In this document: positions 47,412 through 60,396 of the stretch, piece by piece
How positions within the stretch are numbered: position 1 is the first letter of the stretch
Layout of the letters: every line of letters starts with the position of its first letter
DNA from: Albifimbria verrucaria
Lineage: Eukaryota > Ascomycota > Sordariomycetes > Hypocreales > Stachybotryaceae
Direction of reading: 5' to 3'
NCBI GenBank assembly: GCA_020081605.1
Contig: JAHREC010000045.1
Location: 2,542,001-2,606,000, forward strand
DNA length: 64,000 nt
Made by a program: the position numbers and the translations under genes
The notes under the pieces: model-generated
What the model saw: only the letters and a program-made list of their open reading frames with translations
The model's database searches: none
Told to the model about the DNA's origin: nothing

Positions 47412-50400
47412 AGCATTAATAATGGCTCTTAAGCACCTAGAAGGTCGTAGGTGGATAGTGAAACCACTTCTTCCTGGGGGTTTGTTGCTCACTGGATTAT
47501 GATCTTGGGTTGGTCTCACGAACTACAACCTAGGGGACAGTGACACTGAGGTTACATATTCATGATGGTATTCTCATCAAAGCATTCCACGCTCATAATC
47601 TTAGACCTTGGCAGCGTTAGTGATGCAACCTAAGAACCAGGATATGCTAGGCGGAGATGGCTCCCCGGTCCCAACACGGTGGAAACCAGCTGGACCGAGC
47701 TACGCGGTCAAGATCCCCGCCTCTTATGATCGCCAGCCGGGCAGGCAATTTACCACAGGATCGGTTCCTAGCCACTTACCGGGAAGGTGCGTTGATAGCC
47801 GAATGTGGGTTGTACGGCTGAAATGCATGTTACCCTTCAGGCAGTTCGTTGCTGGATTGAGAAGCAAGCATCTAGACTGTGAACCTGGATAGTGATGCGA
47901 GGGTACCTTGCCCTGTGGGTTGGAGGAGACCAGGATATGTACCAGCGATCGGTGGGTTACCATTGAAGTACTTGACGAACCACGTTGTCTTATGTTCCCT
48001 TGTAATGAACGCACGGTATCATTTAAAGGCGCACAGCTTGCTTGCTCCCGACGATCTTGCCTTAATCCAACTACCCTTTAATTTTCACCCTCAACGCTAT
48101 GCAGACCTTGCTGTCACCTTGTTCGTGGGATAGTCTGTCATTCGTCATCGTGAGAGACCGCGCTCCCTGGCCCCAGGTTCTTTTGAGCCAACTGTTCGCG
48201 CAAAACCCGGGTCATGCGCCGCCCTGCATTGCGGTTTCGTTATGTGGCAACCGCCAAGTTGGAGGAATCACACGGTGTGACTGTGATAGAGTGTGCATGA
48301 AGCGGTCCTCGGAGCCCGCGTAGGTCGCAGGTCAGCGATGTGGGACACAGGCGGCTCGCTCCCAAAGAAATGCCAGAGGGATCTTCAGATCACTCATTTT
48401 GCGCCCCTCCACTAAAGATTGGCCCGACCCAACGTACTGGTATCACCGTCCGGCCGACCATGGGCGATATAAGCATGGGTGTGCACCCTGCCTAGGTGGG
48501 CACCGGTAGTGTCGGGGATACCAAGCTGAGTGCCACCGCTGGGAGTGGTAGTGATGTGACGAACCGAAACAAGATGGCCTGCATGCGGGTGGTGGTAGGG
48601 TTCTCACTTGGAACAAGACACCAAGGCATGGTGTAAGATCTGTGGGCCTTGAGAGACGTCGTGCTACCCGCAACATCGTCTCAGCTACGATCTTGTAAGC
48701 TGAGCAATGTCAATTCCTTTGTGGACTCGCCCAGAGAATACACTGTGTATCTACTTGGATCGAGCACGTCAGCATTGTTGTTGGATTCATGCGATCATGG
48801 TGACCGTTTCCTACCTGGCGGCAGTGTCTTTCCCCACGACCGTGCCCTGTACGTAGAGGTATGGGTGTCAATTGACCTGTGCTTGAGCAGAAATACCCGC
48901 ACCAATATCGCCATGAACCATGTTCCGGCTTCCCGGCTCTTGTTCGTTGTTCGTCCCATTGCTACCCTGAACCCGTCCCGCAAATGCCTTCTCACCGTGA
49001 CAGCCAGGCCTAGAACATGATTGTATTATTGCGATCTTGCCGATCCCTCAATTGAAGCCCTTCATTGCCAATCGGTCTTTTCTCGTAACTGAGCATTTGT
49101 AAATAGGACGAGCAATAAGTTGCGCACGCCAGGCGGCACAGCAAACCGCTCAAGCATGCCTCTGCATAACTGTCAAGTCTCGAACTAGTCCTTGGCGGAC
49201 ACTGAATAAAGTCACCACGCGTATGGACTTGGTTAATTATGCTAATATTGCTCACTACGAATAACATCATGATCACTTAACGCATGACGACCCGGCAATA
49301 AACCATGCATTAAGGCTTTTCGCATGTCTAGTACGGCGTCGATTAGCGACACGGTAAGTCAACTACTCTCTGTGTGACATGAACACATGATGTTACCGAA
49401 TCGTGGTTGGTTTCATTCGAGGGGCCGGCTATGGCTACGTGCACCATCTCAGCAACCCACGGCGACGGGATCACCTTGACGTGACACGAGGAGCCGTCTG
49501 GGCAAGGCTAGCATCATTATCGCATGTCCAGTGGTGGGACGTGGCCACGCTTGACCGTGTCACCCGCAACCAGCAAGAGGCGAGAACTTCTTCATTAAGG
49601 CATGCTTGAGAGAGGCGCATCCGCTGCTGCACCCGCAGAGGTTACCTGGAACGGGTAGATGCTTCATCGGTCGTGAAAAGCGCTCATGGGTAACGGGTAC
49701 CTGAGGCATAGATTCGGCGAAGCTCCTTGCAAGCACGCAGATGGGTTGGAAATGCATGGGCTACATGTGGGAACGATCAACGACATGGTGCGTATTGCTT
49801 GCTCACCCGCTCCGCGAGCGGGAGTTTACGACAGGGGGTAGTCATTGCCAAGTACAAGCATTTCGGGAAAAGCAAGCATTCAAGGTCGTGCGTAGGAAGT
49901 ATCAGTAGGATGACGTTCGCCATCTGATGCATTGGAGCAGGGTCACATCACGGCAAGCTCTTCTGTTGGTATCCAGGGAGCAAAGTAAGCTTCCCAGAAT
50001 GGGGAAAGGCATTATGCGGATCAGCTATCAGGTTCAGGTGAGATGGTGGTTCCTCCAATGCGATGGCTGGGGCAGAAGCCACCATTGGTGGACGCGTCCC
50101 AAAACATGTCACGGCAACCTGCGAGATCCGGGGCTATTGCGCGGTCTCTGCCTCATCTCACAGACCGGAGAGCATCCTGGGTGCATACCTAGTCTCGTGG
50201 TTCGTGCGCAAGTAGACGCGGCCCAACCATTTCATGCCCTTGCCGGTTGTCACGGCTCTCAACAAGAATCCCATGCACACCGTCACTGGATTACTGTCCG
50301 CCAAAAGGGCCTTGGCCATGACCTGGCCTGCCTGGTCACTTTTACGGTAAGGCCAGTGGGAAGACTTGTCAGGTGAAGCTAGCAGGGGCGCGCTCGGACG

Positions 50401-53400
50401 GTCCTCTGCAAATCGAGGGCCAGCCCCTGCAGCATATCCATAGTCCCAGGTAAGGCGGGCTAACCCTGGTCCCCTGCGTCGATCGCAGGTGCGTAGCCGC
50501 GCCCTATCATTTCTGCTGCTACACGTCCAGGCCAATAGTGGTGGGATACTGCCGCACAATGGTCGCCTTCAGCGCACTACATTGGAGGAGTGTGGAATCA
50601 GGGTTTCCCCTTTGTCCTCTTGCCGCATTGGTTCCTGCGGCTTCAACTCCAGCAGAGCAAGGCTAGGACAACCTAAAGATGGCTTCAGCAAACCGCCAGC
50701 CGGGTTTCCTCAAGAGCCGAGGTGGCGTGGACCTAGGCTCATCGAGGCGGTTTAACGTCAGGATCGCGGATCGTGGCGTATCCGTCCGCTCTCATACCGG
50801 CGAAACGCTTCCCACCTCCCTCTGCGCTTCACTACATGCCCTGTACTGTCTAGGACTTGGTACTGGCTGCACAGAGATCGAACAACTGGCAATGTACACA
50901 TACAGTAAGCTGTACACGTACACAAGCAGGCTGATCCACGCCCCTTTACCCCCTTTCCTCCCTGCGTATCCCGGATGCACAAGCTGTAAATTGATTAGGC
51001 TCGGCAACGCCTCGCACCAGAGCACGAGGAACGCTGTGCCCCAAATCGAGTTGCGCTACGTCGCTGATTTGGGTGCGGGTGGCCGAGACGGGAACGGGCT
51101 GCCACCGCTCTCTTCCTACCCCGATGAAACGAGGGAGGGTCATTGAAGAAACGGCTTTCTTTGCGACTCAGGAGCAGCAGTCATCCTTGCATCTCCTGCC
51201 TAGCCTCCAATTGCGTTTCCTCTTGCCGAAGCCGTTCCTGAAGCATCACCTCGGGAATGGTCACAAAGCACGGCCGGAAAGAGAAGCAGTTGGCGAACCC
51301 TTAGTCTAAATTGATTAGCGAGACGACCGCCGCTTCACTCGTACTTCTCACGGTATAAGATATTTAGTGCACCCCAGAGCTCTGTCAAGTCTGGCCCGTG
51401 CTAAACATTGCTCATGTTGATATTATCTCTTTGAAAAAACTGCCGAACAAGGCTTCTCATAATACGAACACGTCCCGTAGCCGGCCGAGCGAATGCACCC
51501 GACCCGACAGTAATCTCTTCGGCACTATATGCAAGCAATCTAGCCAAGGCGGCCATTTGTTTTGTATCGTAAAATCCAACGGCCGTGCGTCAAAACCAAC
51601 CGATGCTCTGGTGCAAGAATAAACCTGACACTCGCAGGAAAGAAACCTCAGAGTCTAGGGGCTGTTGCAGGTGACCCAAGGGAGGCGGACGAAAAAGAAA
51701 AGGAAGCAGAGAAGCAGTGAGACACAAGTGAGCCGGCAGTTTGCGTCTTGTCCAGATTCGTCACTGACAGCTGTTGTCCCAAGCGCAAGGAGGAACAGGC
51801 CGGGGCAACGAGACATAAGCCACTCGTACCTTGCACTCGGGCACAGCACACAACTCACGTCAACTTTACGACCCATCGATCAGCCTTAGAAGATCGGTTT
51901 GATCAAAAGGGAAAGGGTACGTTATCAGCTTCGTCTGTCATGATCTTGATGCTCAGTTATGGTTGCCTTTTCAGCCAAGTGGTTAGCTGGGACCTTACCC
52001 GATCCGGGTGATTTTCAGCTCTGCCCATCGTCTTCTCAGCCAAGTATCGGAGTCTTGATAGACTCCGGGGTCTCCCAGATATTTGGATGATCAAATGGGG
52101 ACCCTCCGGGGAGGCAGTGCTTGCCGCCGAACTATCCACCGTGCTGCCGCCCCCTCACTTGGAGCTAGGCGCATGAGCACGCACATCTTTGTTTGCAAAC
52201 CGTTGGGGCAGGCAGTAAATGGTTCTTAGGGCTGGCACAAGGTTGAGCAACGGGCTGGCTCGCCTCTAGCGCCGACCTCTTGGAGTATCCATTCCAGGCC
52301 TGTGGACTAAACAAGGCACCCGTCCGCCTCTACACGCCCCTCCCTTGCGGCAAGCTCGAGAGGGAGCTATGATGGTGACAAGGGAGCCGGGGACGGAGTG
52401 ATTGGGATGAGTTGCCATTGGCCACGCGCTCATCAGAAACACTCTTCAATGTGTCTCTCACTTGGGTGCCTGCCTTGGGATTTGGGCTCCGCTTCCCAGG
52501 CTGCAGGATGCGGTATCAATTACAGCATACTGGAGATGATGTTTCGGCTGATCTACGTTGCGTTAAAAGGAAAGAAAGACAAGTCCGTGTGTCAAAGAAG
52601 CTAAGAAACTGACATATGATGGGAAGGGCACGGACATGAATGCACAAGCGTGTGAGCATGGGCATCCGTGCGGTCCAAACCGGAGTTACTAGGAGGCCAG
52701 GATGGCTCAGAAGTGGTACCGTCATGTGGTTGAGGCAAAGGATAGCCTTGACGCTTCAGTCATGACAAACTATGCCAGAGCTATGCAAGGCGAAGAAGGG
52801 AGTAGTAGGACGAATAAGTGATAGGGCTTGTGCAAGTGTCCATTTCTGGACGTGACTGGGGAAGGGAAAAGAGACATGGCGCTGACCGCAGCAAGGGCAT
52901 CGCATCAGAGCATCACAACAACCTCTGCCGACAGCTCGGAGATTTTTGACCTCTTCGAGACTTGCAGAAAGTGCTTTCGGATACGCTGGCCACCCTGCAG
53001 CGAATCACTTGGCCATATCTCGACACCGACAACTCGGAATCTGTGAGGGCAGGCCAACATAGGAGCGGGGATCCCTCCAAGGAGCATTGCCAAGACGACA
53101 AAGGGATAGAGCAAGAAGGTAAGGTTGTCCAGACACAAATTGAGAAGGCCGAAATGGGAAAAGCCAATCCACTTTGAGCGTGGAGGGAGGTGGTGTTGAC
53201 AATCACGAGGTTGGTCTGCTGATCATGGTGACAGGATAAGGCCAAGCCAAGCGGCCACCTCTACACGCCCCTGTATCGCGCGAACCTAGCATTGCACAAG
53301 CTGTCGCCCCTGCTCCTGCTGCCATCCACACGTATCTTGCTCTCAGGCGAGCGACCCGACAGTCGGCCAAGTGCAAAGGATCGCCGGGCGGTGCATGTTG

Positions 53401-56400
53401 CGATACAGAGAGCAACGTGACGAGGGCACAGACGAATAGCATCGGCGGCCAGGTAAAAAGGCGGACGAGTTTTTTGCCGCATCGACTCGCGTCGTCTACC
53501 GAGCTGAGCGCACGCCCCTCCTCTAGGTCGGGGATCCCCTGTTTCGTTTCGTTTCGAGCTTCTCGCTCTCTAATCTTCAGATCGTCTTCCCTGCACCAGA
53601 TCATTCGGAGGACAGAGATACCGGACGGGTAAGTACTTACTCGCTGCAATCCTTGTATCCTGCATCCCTGCCGTGCTGAAAGGACAGTGGGGGCCACCTA
53701 ATTTCCATCTCAACTAACCATGGCCATTAGTGACCCTGTGAGTTGACAACACGGACAGGGCACGACTACAAGACGAAGAGACAGGGACTTTTCATAACCG
53801 GTGAGTGTTGATTGCTTCTCATATCTCGTGTTGCATTGAAGCTATCTCTGTATTCGCTTGGTAGCATGGTTATTGCTTCTTTCAATTTATCGTTGCACCG
53901 AGCTTCAACGCTATGGGACGGCGCGGACCGCGCATCAAACTGTTCTTGGTATCGAACTATCGGTACCTTTGGCCCATAGTCGGGGTACTTCCAAGCGTGT
54001 ACTCTGAATGCCGAACGTCCCTCCTCTGGACCTTGTCCAGACGTCACCCTGTCGTTGAGGTCCGACACCGCGACCGTCTCTTCTCAATACCACTGTCCGA
54101 ACTGCACCTAAGCTTACACTTAGTGTTTGCATTCTCCCGGCACTAGGAAATCTAGAGTCTTTTTTATTTTGTTTTTTTAAACCAACCTGTCTTCTCATGC
54201 CTGTTCTTCCTGTATAACTTGTTATGCTCCTCATGGCCTTTTGCTTCTCCAACTCTACGATGCTACCCACAGAGACACACCCACCCCTGTTCTTCCTACA
54301 CCCTCCTGAGCCAGTCCACCCCTGTCTAGTATCCTGGCTCAAGCTCTTGAGTTGCTTCGTTCAGCACCCCTAACCCTCCCGCCCCAAAGGTCCCCGTGGA
54401 TCATTCCCGCAGCTGTCCCCGGATACAGCCACTCCCGGACGAGCCAAGCCTCGTCTTTTACCTTTTGCTTCCCCAGGGCAAGGCCGCTGGCAGAGGACGG
54501 CCGACGACGGCTTTGACCAGGGATCAGATCGCTAGTCTTGGCCTGGGATTGGCGGGAGTTCCAAGAGGCGTTGCGGATCGGGAGCCCTTTGGTACGGGTG
54601 AGAGAAAGAGCCTAGACTAAGTGACAAGGTGAGTGAATGGCCGAGCGCCCCTGCTCTCTTTGCTCCGTACTTTTGCTGCAATTTTAGCACCTCCAGAGCT
54701 TTGTCTTTTTGCTGTCTAGTCTTTGTGGTTGCCCTGCTTTGGCCTTATTCCTTTTGAGTCCCGTCTGCCTCCCACCCTTGACGCATCTCTTGATATTTGC
54801 TTTTTCTGTGCCTTATTCCAAATCCCTTACCCTCTTCTGGACAAGGCCCTGCATCCCTCTGTGCTACCATGGGCCTTATTATTTTTCATTATTTTTTATA
54901 TCGTTTTTTTCTGCCTCTCCTTAATCCGAGAGGCGCATCGTTCACCGTTTCCACCGCTCCTGGCCCTAACATGCTTATCCCCGTTTGTCACTTTCTCTCC
55001 TCATTCCGTAATCCTGTGTCCTTACTATCATAGCCAACCCCCTGGTCTCTTTCATTTCTTTCTTACCTTCACGTCATCCCTCGGCGGCCTTGTAAGCTCG
55101 AGGCCCGATCGTCGTGCCTCTTCTAGGTCCGGGCCCAGCCCACGACCCTGTGGCGATGGCACTTCGCCTCCCACAACCGAGGAGAGGTATCTGAAACGAC
55201 ATCACTTGCATGTTCTGCAGAGGCAATGACTGGCAGACATAGTTCGGGGCTTCCATCTCTCTCCCTTGGGGGTGGTATAGCTGAGTTGTTGCGTATCATC
55301 ATCGGCGGTCTGCAATCGTCATGCCTGCCACTCTCGCCCATTCAGTTACCCACAGATGCTTTGACTCTCATCTTCCCCGGTCCTGCTCCCCTCACCGTCA
55401 CAGACACACCCATACATACCATACCATACCTGCCCGAGGATCCCACACACCCTCCGCTCTGGCCGTCTTGCTGCCCCGGCTGTTACTGTCCTTGGGCTCT
55501 GCCATCTATGTACGCTATCTTTCCCTTCTACCCTTGCAGCTGGTGCCGCCTCTCGCTGGCCTTCTGAGACACTGGGATATCTGGCATCTCAACGGCTTCC
55601 GACCCGGCCTTGCACACCTTGTGCTGCCCGCCATAATCCCTGTCCTCCCCAGACTTGTGAACCGGTCGCCACCCGCTCCCACGGCCGATTTCGTCCCCTG
55701 CCTTGTCCAATGTTGCTCGGGCGATCTACCACCCAGGCGCTGCCTTCTACCTGGTCCTTGTCATTCCCATCCCGTCTCCGTGGAATCTTGTCGTCTTAAA
55801 ACGACAGGGTCTAGGATCGCCAGCATGATTAGATTCGGGAGCCAAAGGGCACAAAAGCCGCTGCCCTGCCTTTGCATGCTGTCCCTCACATATCTCCATC
55901 TCCGCCCCATCATCACCACTGCACAAGGGAGGGCGGCCTTCGAACGCGCCTGTGCAAGCCCCAGACATACACCCCTTCTGCTTGACCGTCCATTGGACCA
56001 TCTCGTATGCGTCTGCCTAGGGCGGCACACCCCTCATCTCATCTACTTTGCTTCTCCCAAGCACCAGTCCCAATATACTTCCTCCACCCCTTGGCGTCGT
56101 TGCCATCGGCCTTGATGCTTTCCGGTTCCCTACCCTCAACAGCCGTAGCTGCACCGTCCTTGTACCGTACACGCAGGGCAGAGGGGTGACATAGACAAAC
56201 AGACAAAGAGGCACGACTTGCATCCACCGGATATACGCCATCTCCAAGTTGCGGTTTGGCAAGAGAAAAAGAAATGCTCGTTTTTCATGTTTCTGATCAC
56301 TCTGCTGATTCTGAATCACCCCCTCAAAAGATAAACCGAGACTCTGACTTTCCTGAGTCTCTTTCTCTGAGCTCTGGTTCACGCCTCAACACTCCACTTA

Positions 56401-58142
56401 CCCTCATCTCCCCAATCCTGCTGTTCGCTCCTGTCTCTCCTCTTGCATACCTTCATTCCAAGAAGCGCACTCCTTGCTCTGCACTTCGGCGTCATCTCGT
56501 TGTTCGCCGCCGCCGCCGCTGTCGCCGCTACCGCAGTTGTTGTTCTTACTGACCATTTATCTTACTCTCTTCGGCCAGACCAAGGACCGTACATCGTTCC
56601 AAGATTGACCAGGCTCCACAGTCCGCTTAGTCTAAGCAGATAGCCAGAGTCCCCGTGTATCTCAGGGACAGTTACGCTCCTTTGCATCAAGAAGAAGGCA
56701 CTGGCAAAGCCATCGTCGGCAATGTAAGTTGCATATCAATTATTATGTTGTCATTTCGTCTTGTTCAATGTTTATGCAGTGACGAGTCTCACAACTACTG
56801 TGGAATTATGTATATTGCCACGAGGATGAGGAATGCTGATTCAATCTGACAACAGCCAGAAGAAAAGGCGACACAAACTCTTACGACAAGGTGTTCTTCA
56901 GCACGTGTGACAGCATCACATTCCAACTTTCGGGGCGCATCGTTCTCTCCTCACTACATCAGTGCAGCCCGAACATCCCCAGTTCTAGGCCTCTCGTTTA
57001 TCTTTGCTCTCCAATGGGGCGAGGCTTTTCCAGGAATTTCTGAGCCACACGTCGTCACGCCAAAAGGTCTTTACAACCATCCACATTAGGCCAGCTGCTA
57101 TATCAAACCCCCTCTCCCCAAGACAACACCAGGCAGCACCAAACCATCATCACATAGCGATCTACCTCTTACTGGAATGCTATTGTCTCTTCTCAGGATC
57201 GTAACTACACTTGGAAGCTGTCACTATCTCACCTCTCGCCTGTAGGATCCACCCTAAGGGGCTCCATCCGCTGTCTCACCCACGCCACCTCACCAGGAAG
57301 GGATCGAGCAACTGGGAGGCGTTCACTGACAGGTTTGGCTCACCAAAGCAAAAAGAAACGACGTGCACATTAGGTGCATCACATCCCCCTGGTGGCCCCG
57401 CAAAGATCAAATCTCCGAAAAACGAACAGGTCTCGAGGGCGGCCCTTCTTTGGACCGACTGATCCCCGGACCGAATAAGACCTCGACGAGACCTGGTTTT
57501 ATAACATTAAAAGTTGCAACACCATCTTCTCGCCTCTGACCGAAACACTGGTTTGCATTCTTCATCTCCTTCCCTCCCCAGAAACCCATTCTTTCTCCCT
57601 GGTTCCCCCTCCTGACAGCTTAATGTCTGCTGTCAAGTTCCAGTGTCCGTCTTACAAGCTTTTCGAGGTGAGTCTTTGACCCTAGACCTTGTTCCAACCT
57701 TTGATTCTTTTCTGTTTTGTAAAGGGAAGAAAGCGAGTCCTTTGATTCTTCTTACTCAACCTGCAATATTGTCCTCAATTCCTTCGTGGTTCTACTTTGT
57801 CTTTTCTTCCCAATGTCTTTGGCCTAAGGTCTTTGAAGTGATTCGAAGAAAGGGCATCTGAGATACCCCGTGGAGAAGTAGAGGCGAGCACAGGAGGAAA
57901 GAAACGTGTTTCTGTGTTTATCGTTTTGTTTCGGGAAGCGATCTCTTCCAACAAGTCTGAGCTTGACTGACGAATACCCGTTTTTTACGTGCTTCACAGC
58001 CTGACTACCACCCTGAGAGACCAATAATTGTTGGTGTGGACGACAGGCTCGAGTCGCCGGAGACGCTCACGTTACGGTACGAAGAAGCTGCCCGCGCAGC
58101 AAACGGGGAGACCCACGAGGGACTCCTCCTTCGCTTTTAGAA
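47412..58142. other. Very long GC-richer upstream region and leader of the medA-type gene
   Basis: This is 10.7 kb without a credible protein gene, visibly richer in G and C than the DNA on its left. Long open frames here (for example 53203-53697 minus, 54723-55229 plus and 55321-56115 plus) have leader-like composition, lack family motifs and overlap each other in several frames. From about 53.5 kb onward the plus strand becomes C/T-rich. It has strong donor sites (GTAAGT 53629, GTGAGT 53801, GTGAGT 54629, GTAAGT 56724, GTGAGT 57668), suggesting a long, spliced 5' untranslated leader or upstream non-coding RNA. Confidence 0.5.
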
Positions 58143-60396
58143 ATGGCGGCTTATAGTAAAGCACAGCTGCCTTCGATGCACGGTACGTTAATCTCTTGAA
58201 CATGGCGGATGTGAAGGAGCAGATCCAGGAAGGCGACGAGACCAACCTGGGAATCTCTGCCTGCAAAAGACGGAAGAGGAGCACGAGCATGATGCCTGCG
58301 GAAGCAAGAGACATGGAAAAACTTGACGAGGAAAGCCATGGAAAGAACAGGAGCACATGGGAGTGGCGGCGTTGCTATGTGTGCGAAGGAAGCTGACATT
58401 AGAATTGCAGGTTATGACTCGACACGGTATCAAGATGCTAGCTATGATCAGTACCAAGCACAGGCTTTCCAAACAGCCGCCACGGACAAGTTTGCTCAAC
58501 TAAACCAACAATCGTTTGCTTCGAACAGTGCGGTGGCCTCATACATGCCCACAGGGCCAACAGTGCTTTCGTGTCAGCCTTCGACGGGTATGTTCGGAAC
58601 GAAGGTATTCTTGAAGGTGTCTTCACATTATGACATCTTTTCGCTGGCGTCTCCGATGCCATACTTCTTCCTTGTGTTCGGGTCACATAAATGTCCTATA
58701 GGGGACATGGCCAGGGAGACACAGGACACGGCATCGTTTCTATACTCGTGCAGCACAGATGCGCCGCAGTTCTTGGCCACGGGATGCAACGGAAGCAACG
58801 TGCCTCTGTCACTAGTTATCGAAGGTCCTTCAGGGAAGAGATCTCGAGGATGGTGGCCGGGACTTTTCAGTATCTCGAAGGGTCCGGGGATGACATCACG
58901 CGGACAGATAAAATCCCCAAGCATGAGACCGGCGGACCACCTGCCACTCAGGTTGATCAGCCGGGCGGCTCACCGAAGGCCGGCGAGGCTACTATGCCCG
59001 TCGAGGCGGCTACAAATACTTATGATTACCCTGCGCAACAGGGACAATATACGAACACGTTTCCGCAAGGCAGCAACGATATGATTACGACTTACAGAAC
59101 AACGAGTTTTACCGACCCCCACTACCACCGGCGCCCGGGGCACGGATGGGGCACCTTTGCCAGTACGCTTGGGAGCACGGGGAGGAGTCCGGCGTTGGAC
59201 CACTCGGGTCTGGGCGGGCGACCAAACTTGACGCCTCTTCCGATGCCCTCCTCTTCCACAGCCAGCGGTGCACCTCAACTAATCCGTACGAGCACCATTG
59301 CCAACGGTGGCGGCAGTGGCAACGGATTCCCTCACATGTCTTTGTACTCCAGCAAAGCGGTGCTTAAGATCAATGGAAACCTGAGTTCCATGGCAGAGAA
59401 CTGGACGCAAGAGGAGTGGGACAACAGACGACGCATTGTCATGTTCCGCAAGTCTCAGCAGGGCTCCACACTCACGACCAGTTTTCGAGCAGTATCGGCG
59501 GCAGAGCGACCGCCAAACAGCATTTGTGTTTCCTGCATCTGGTGGGCTGAGAAGGGCGAGTGTTTTGTCACCTCTGTCGATACCATTCACCTACTCGAGC
59601 AACTTGTTGCAGCCCCGAGCCGGTTCAGTGTGGAGGAGAAGAACCGTATTCGTAGGAATCTCGAGGGATTCCATCCTCAGACTGTTTCCAAGGCCAAGCC
59701 TGAAAGCGAAGAGTTCTTCAAGGTCATCATGGCGTTCCCCAACCCGAAGCCTCGGAACATCGAGAAGGACGTCAAGGTATTCCCGTGGAAGATTCTCGAA
59801 CAAGCCCTGAAGAAGATCATCGGGAAATACAGCGCTAGCCCGAGTAGCACACTCCCACCGACAAGCTTGATGACACCAGTGAGTGCGGGTGGTGCGTCCT
59901 ATGCACCTCTCCCGACACCTCCTGGCCAAGGCATGGCCTCCCAGCAGAGTCTCCCATCCCAGAGCGATCCTCACGGGCAATATTCGAGCCATCACGACTC
60001 CATTCCCTCGCCGCGATCTCTCTCTGGGTCACAACCGACCTGGACGCCATACACGACGGCCCCAGGATTCTCATCCTCCCAACAGCGCACGTTGAGCCCA
60101 GGTCTCCGCCACGGCAGCCCACAACACCACAATGCTCCCCCATGAGACTGAACACAACGCCATTGCCGGCTGTGACAACATACGATACGCGTACGGTTTC
60201 CACTGGAGGAGCTTATGGAGCGACAGGCTTGCATACTCCGATCAGCCACCATCCCTCCGCCGGGACACCGCCGCGCTGGGATACTGGATCGGCAAGCTAC
60301 TCGGATAGCTACCCCAGCCTGTCTACACACCACACTCAAAGCGGACAGCCGGTTTACGGAGCTGCAGGATATGGCGATGGCGGAACGCGGGCTTAA
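58143..60396 (+). CDS. medA: Developmental transcriptional regulator, medusa/Acr1/Ren1 family
   Basis: This regulator of about 675 residues is homologous to Aspergillus medA, Magnaporthe ACR1 and Fusarium REN1, which control conidiophore/conidium patterning. Exon 1 (58143-58182) encodes MAAYSKAQLPSMHG; the intron is 58183-58410 (GTACGT...TTGCAG), and exon 2 begins YDSTRYQDASYDQY. The family N-terminal region follows (GTKVFLKVSSHYD, TDAPQFLATGC, NVPLSLVIEG). The conserved block has AVLKINGNLSSM, NSICVSCIWW, FSVEEKNRIRRNLEGFHP, VSKAKPESEEFFKVIM and NPKPRNIEKDVKVFPWKIL. A Ser/Pro/Gln-rich tail ends at GGTRA. Frame slips: GGG 58833-58835 (before EEISRMVAGTF) and CCCCC 60137-60141 (before MRLNTTPLPAV). 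Both are one-base contractions. It is nuclear by function in homologues. The huge upstream region is consistent with complex developmental regulation. Confidence 0.93.

Noticed and set aside
53203..53697. Minus-strand open frame of 164 codons
   Set aside because: Opposite to the proposed leader, patternless, and overlapped by other open frames.
54723..55229. Hydrophobic open frame that could look like a membrane protein
   Set aside because: The hydrophobicity comes from T/C-rich sequence (Phe, Leu, Ser, Pro codons). No start context or homologue recognised.
55321..56115. Open frame of 264 codons in the upstream region of the medA-type gene
   Set aside because: It reads through C/T-rich leader-like DNA with low-complexity residues (many Pro, Leu, His, Cys) and has no domain motif.
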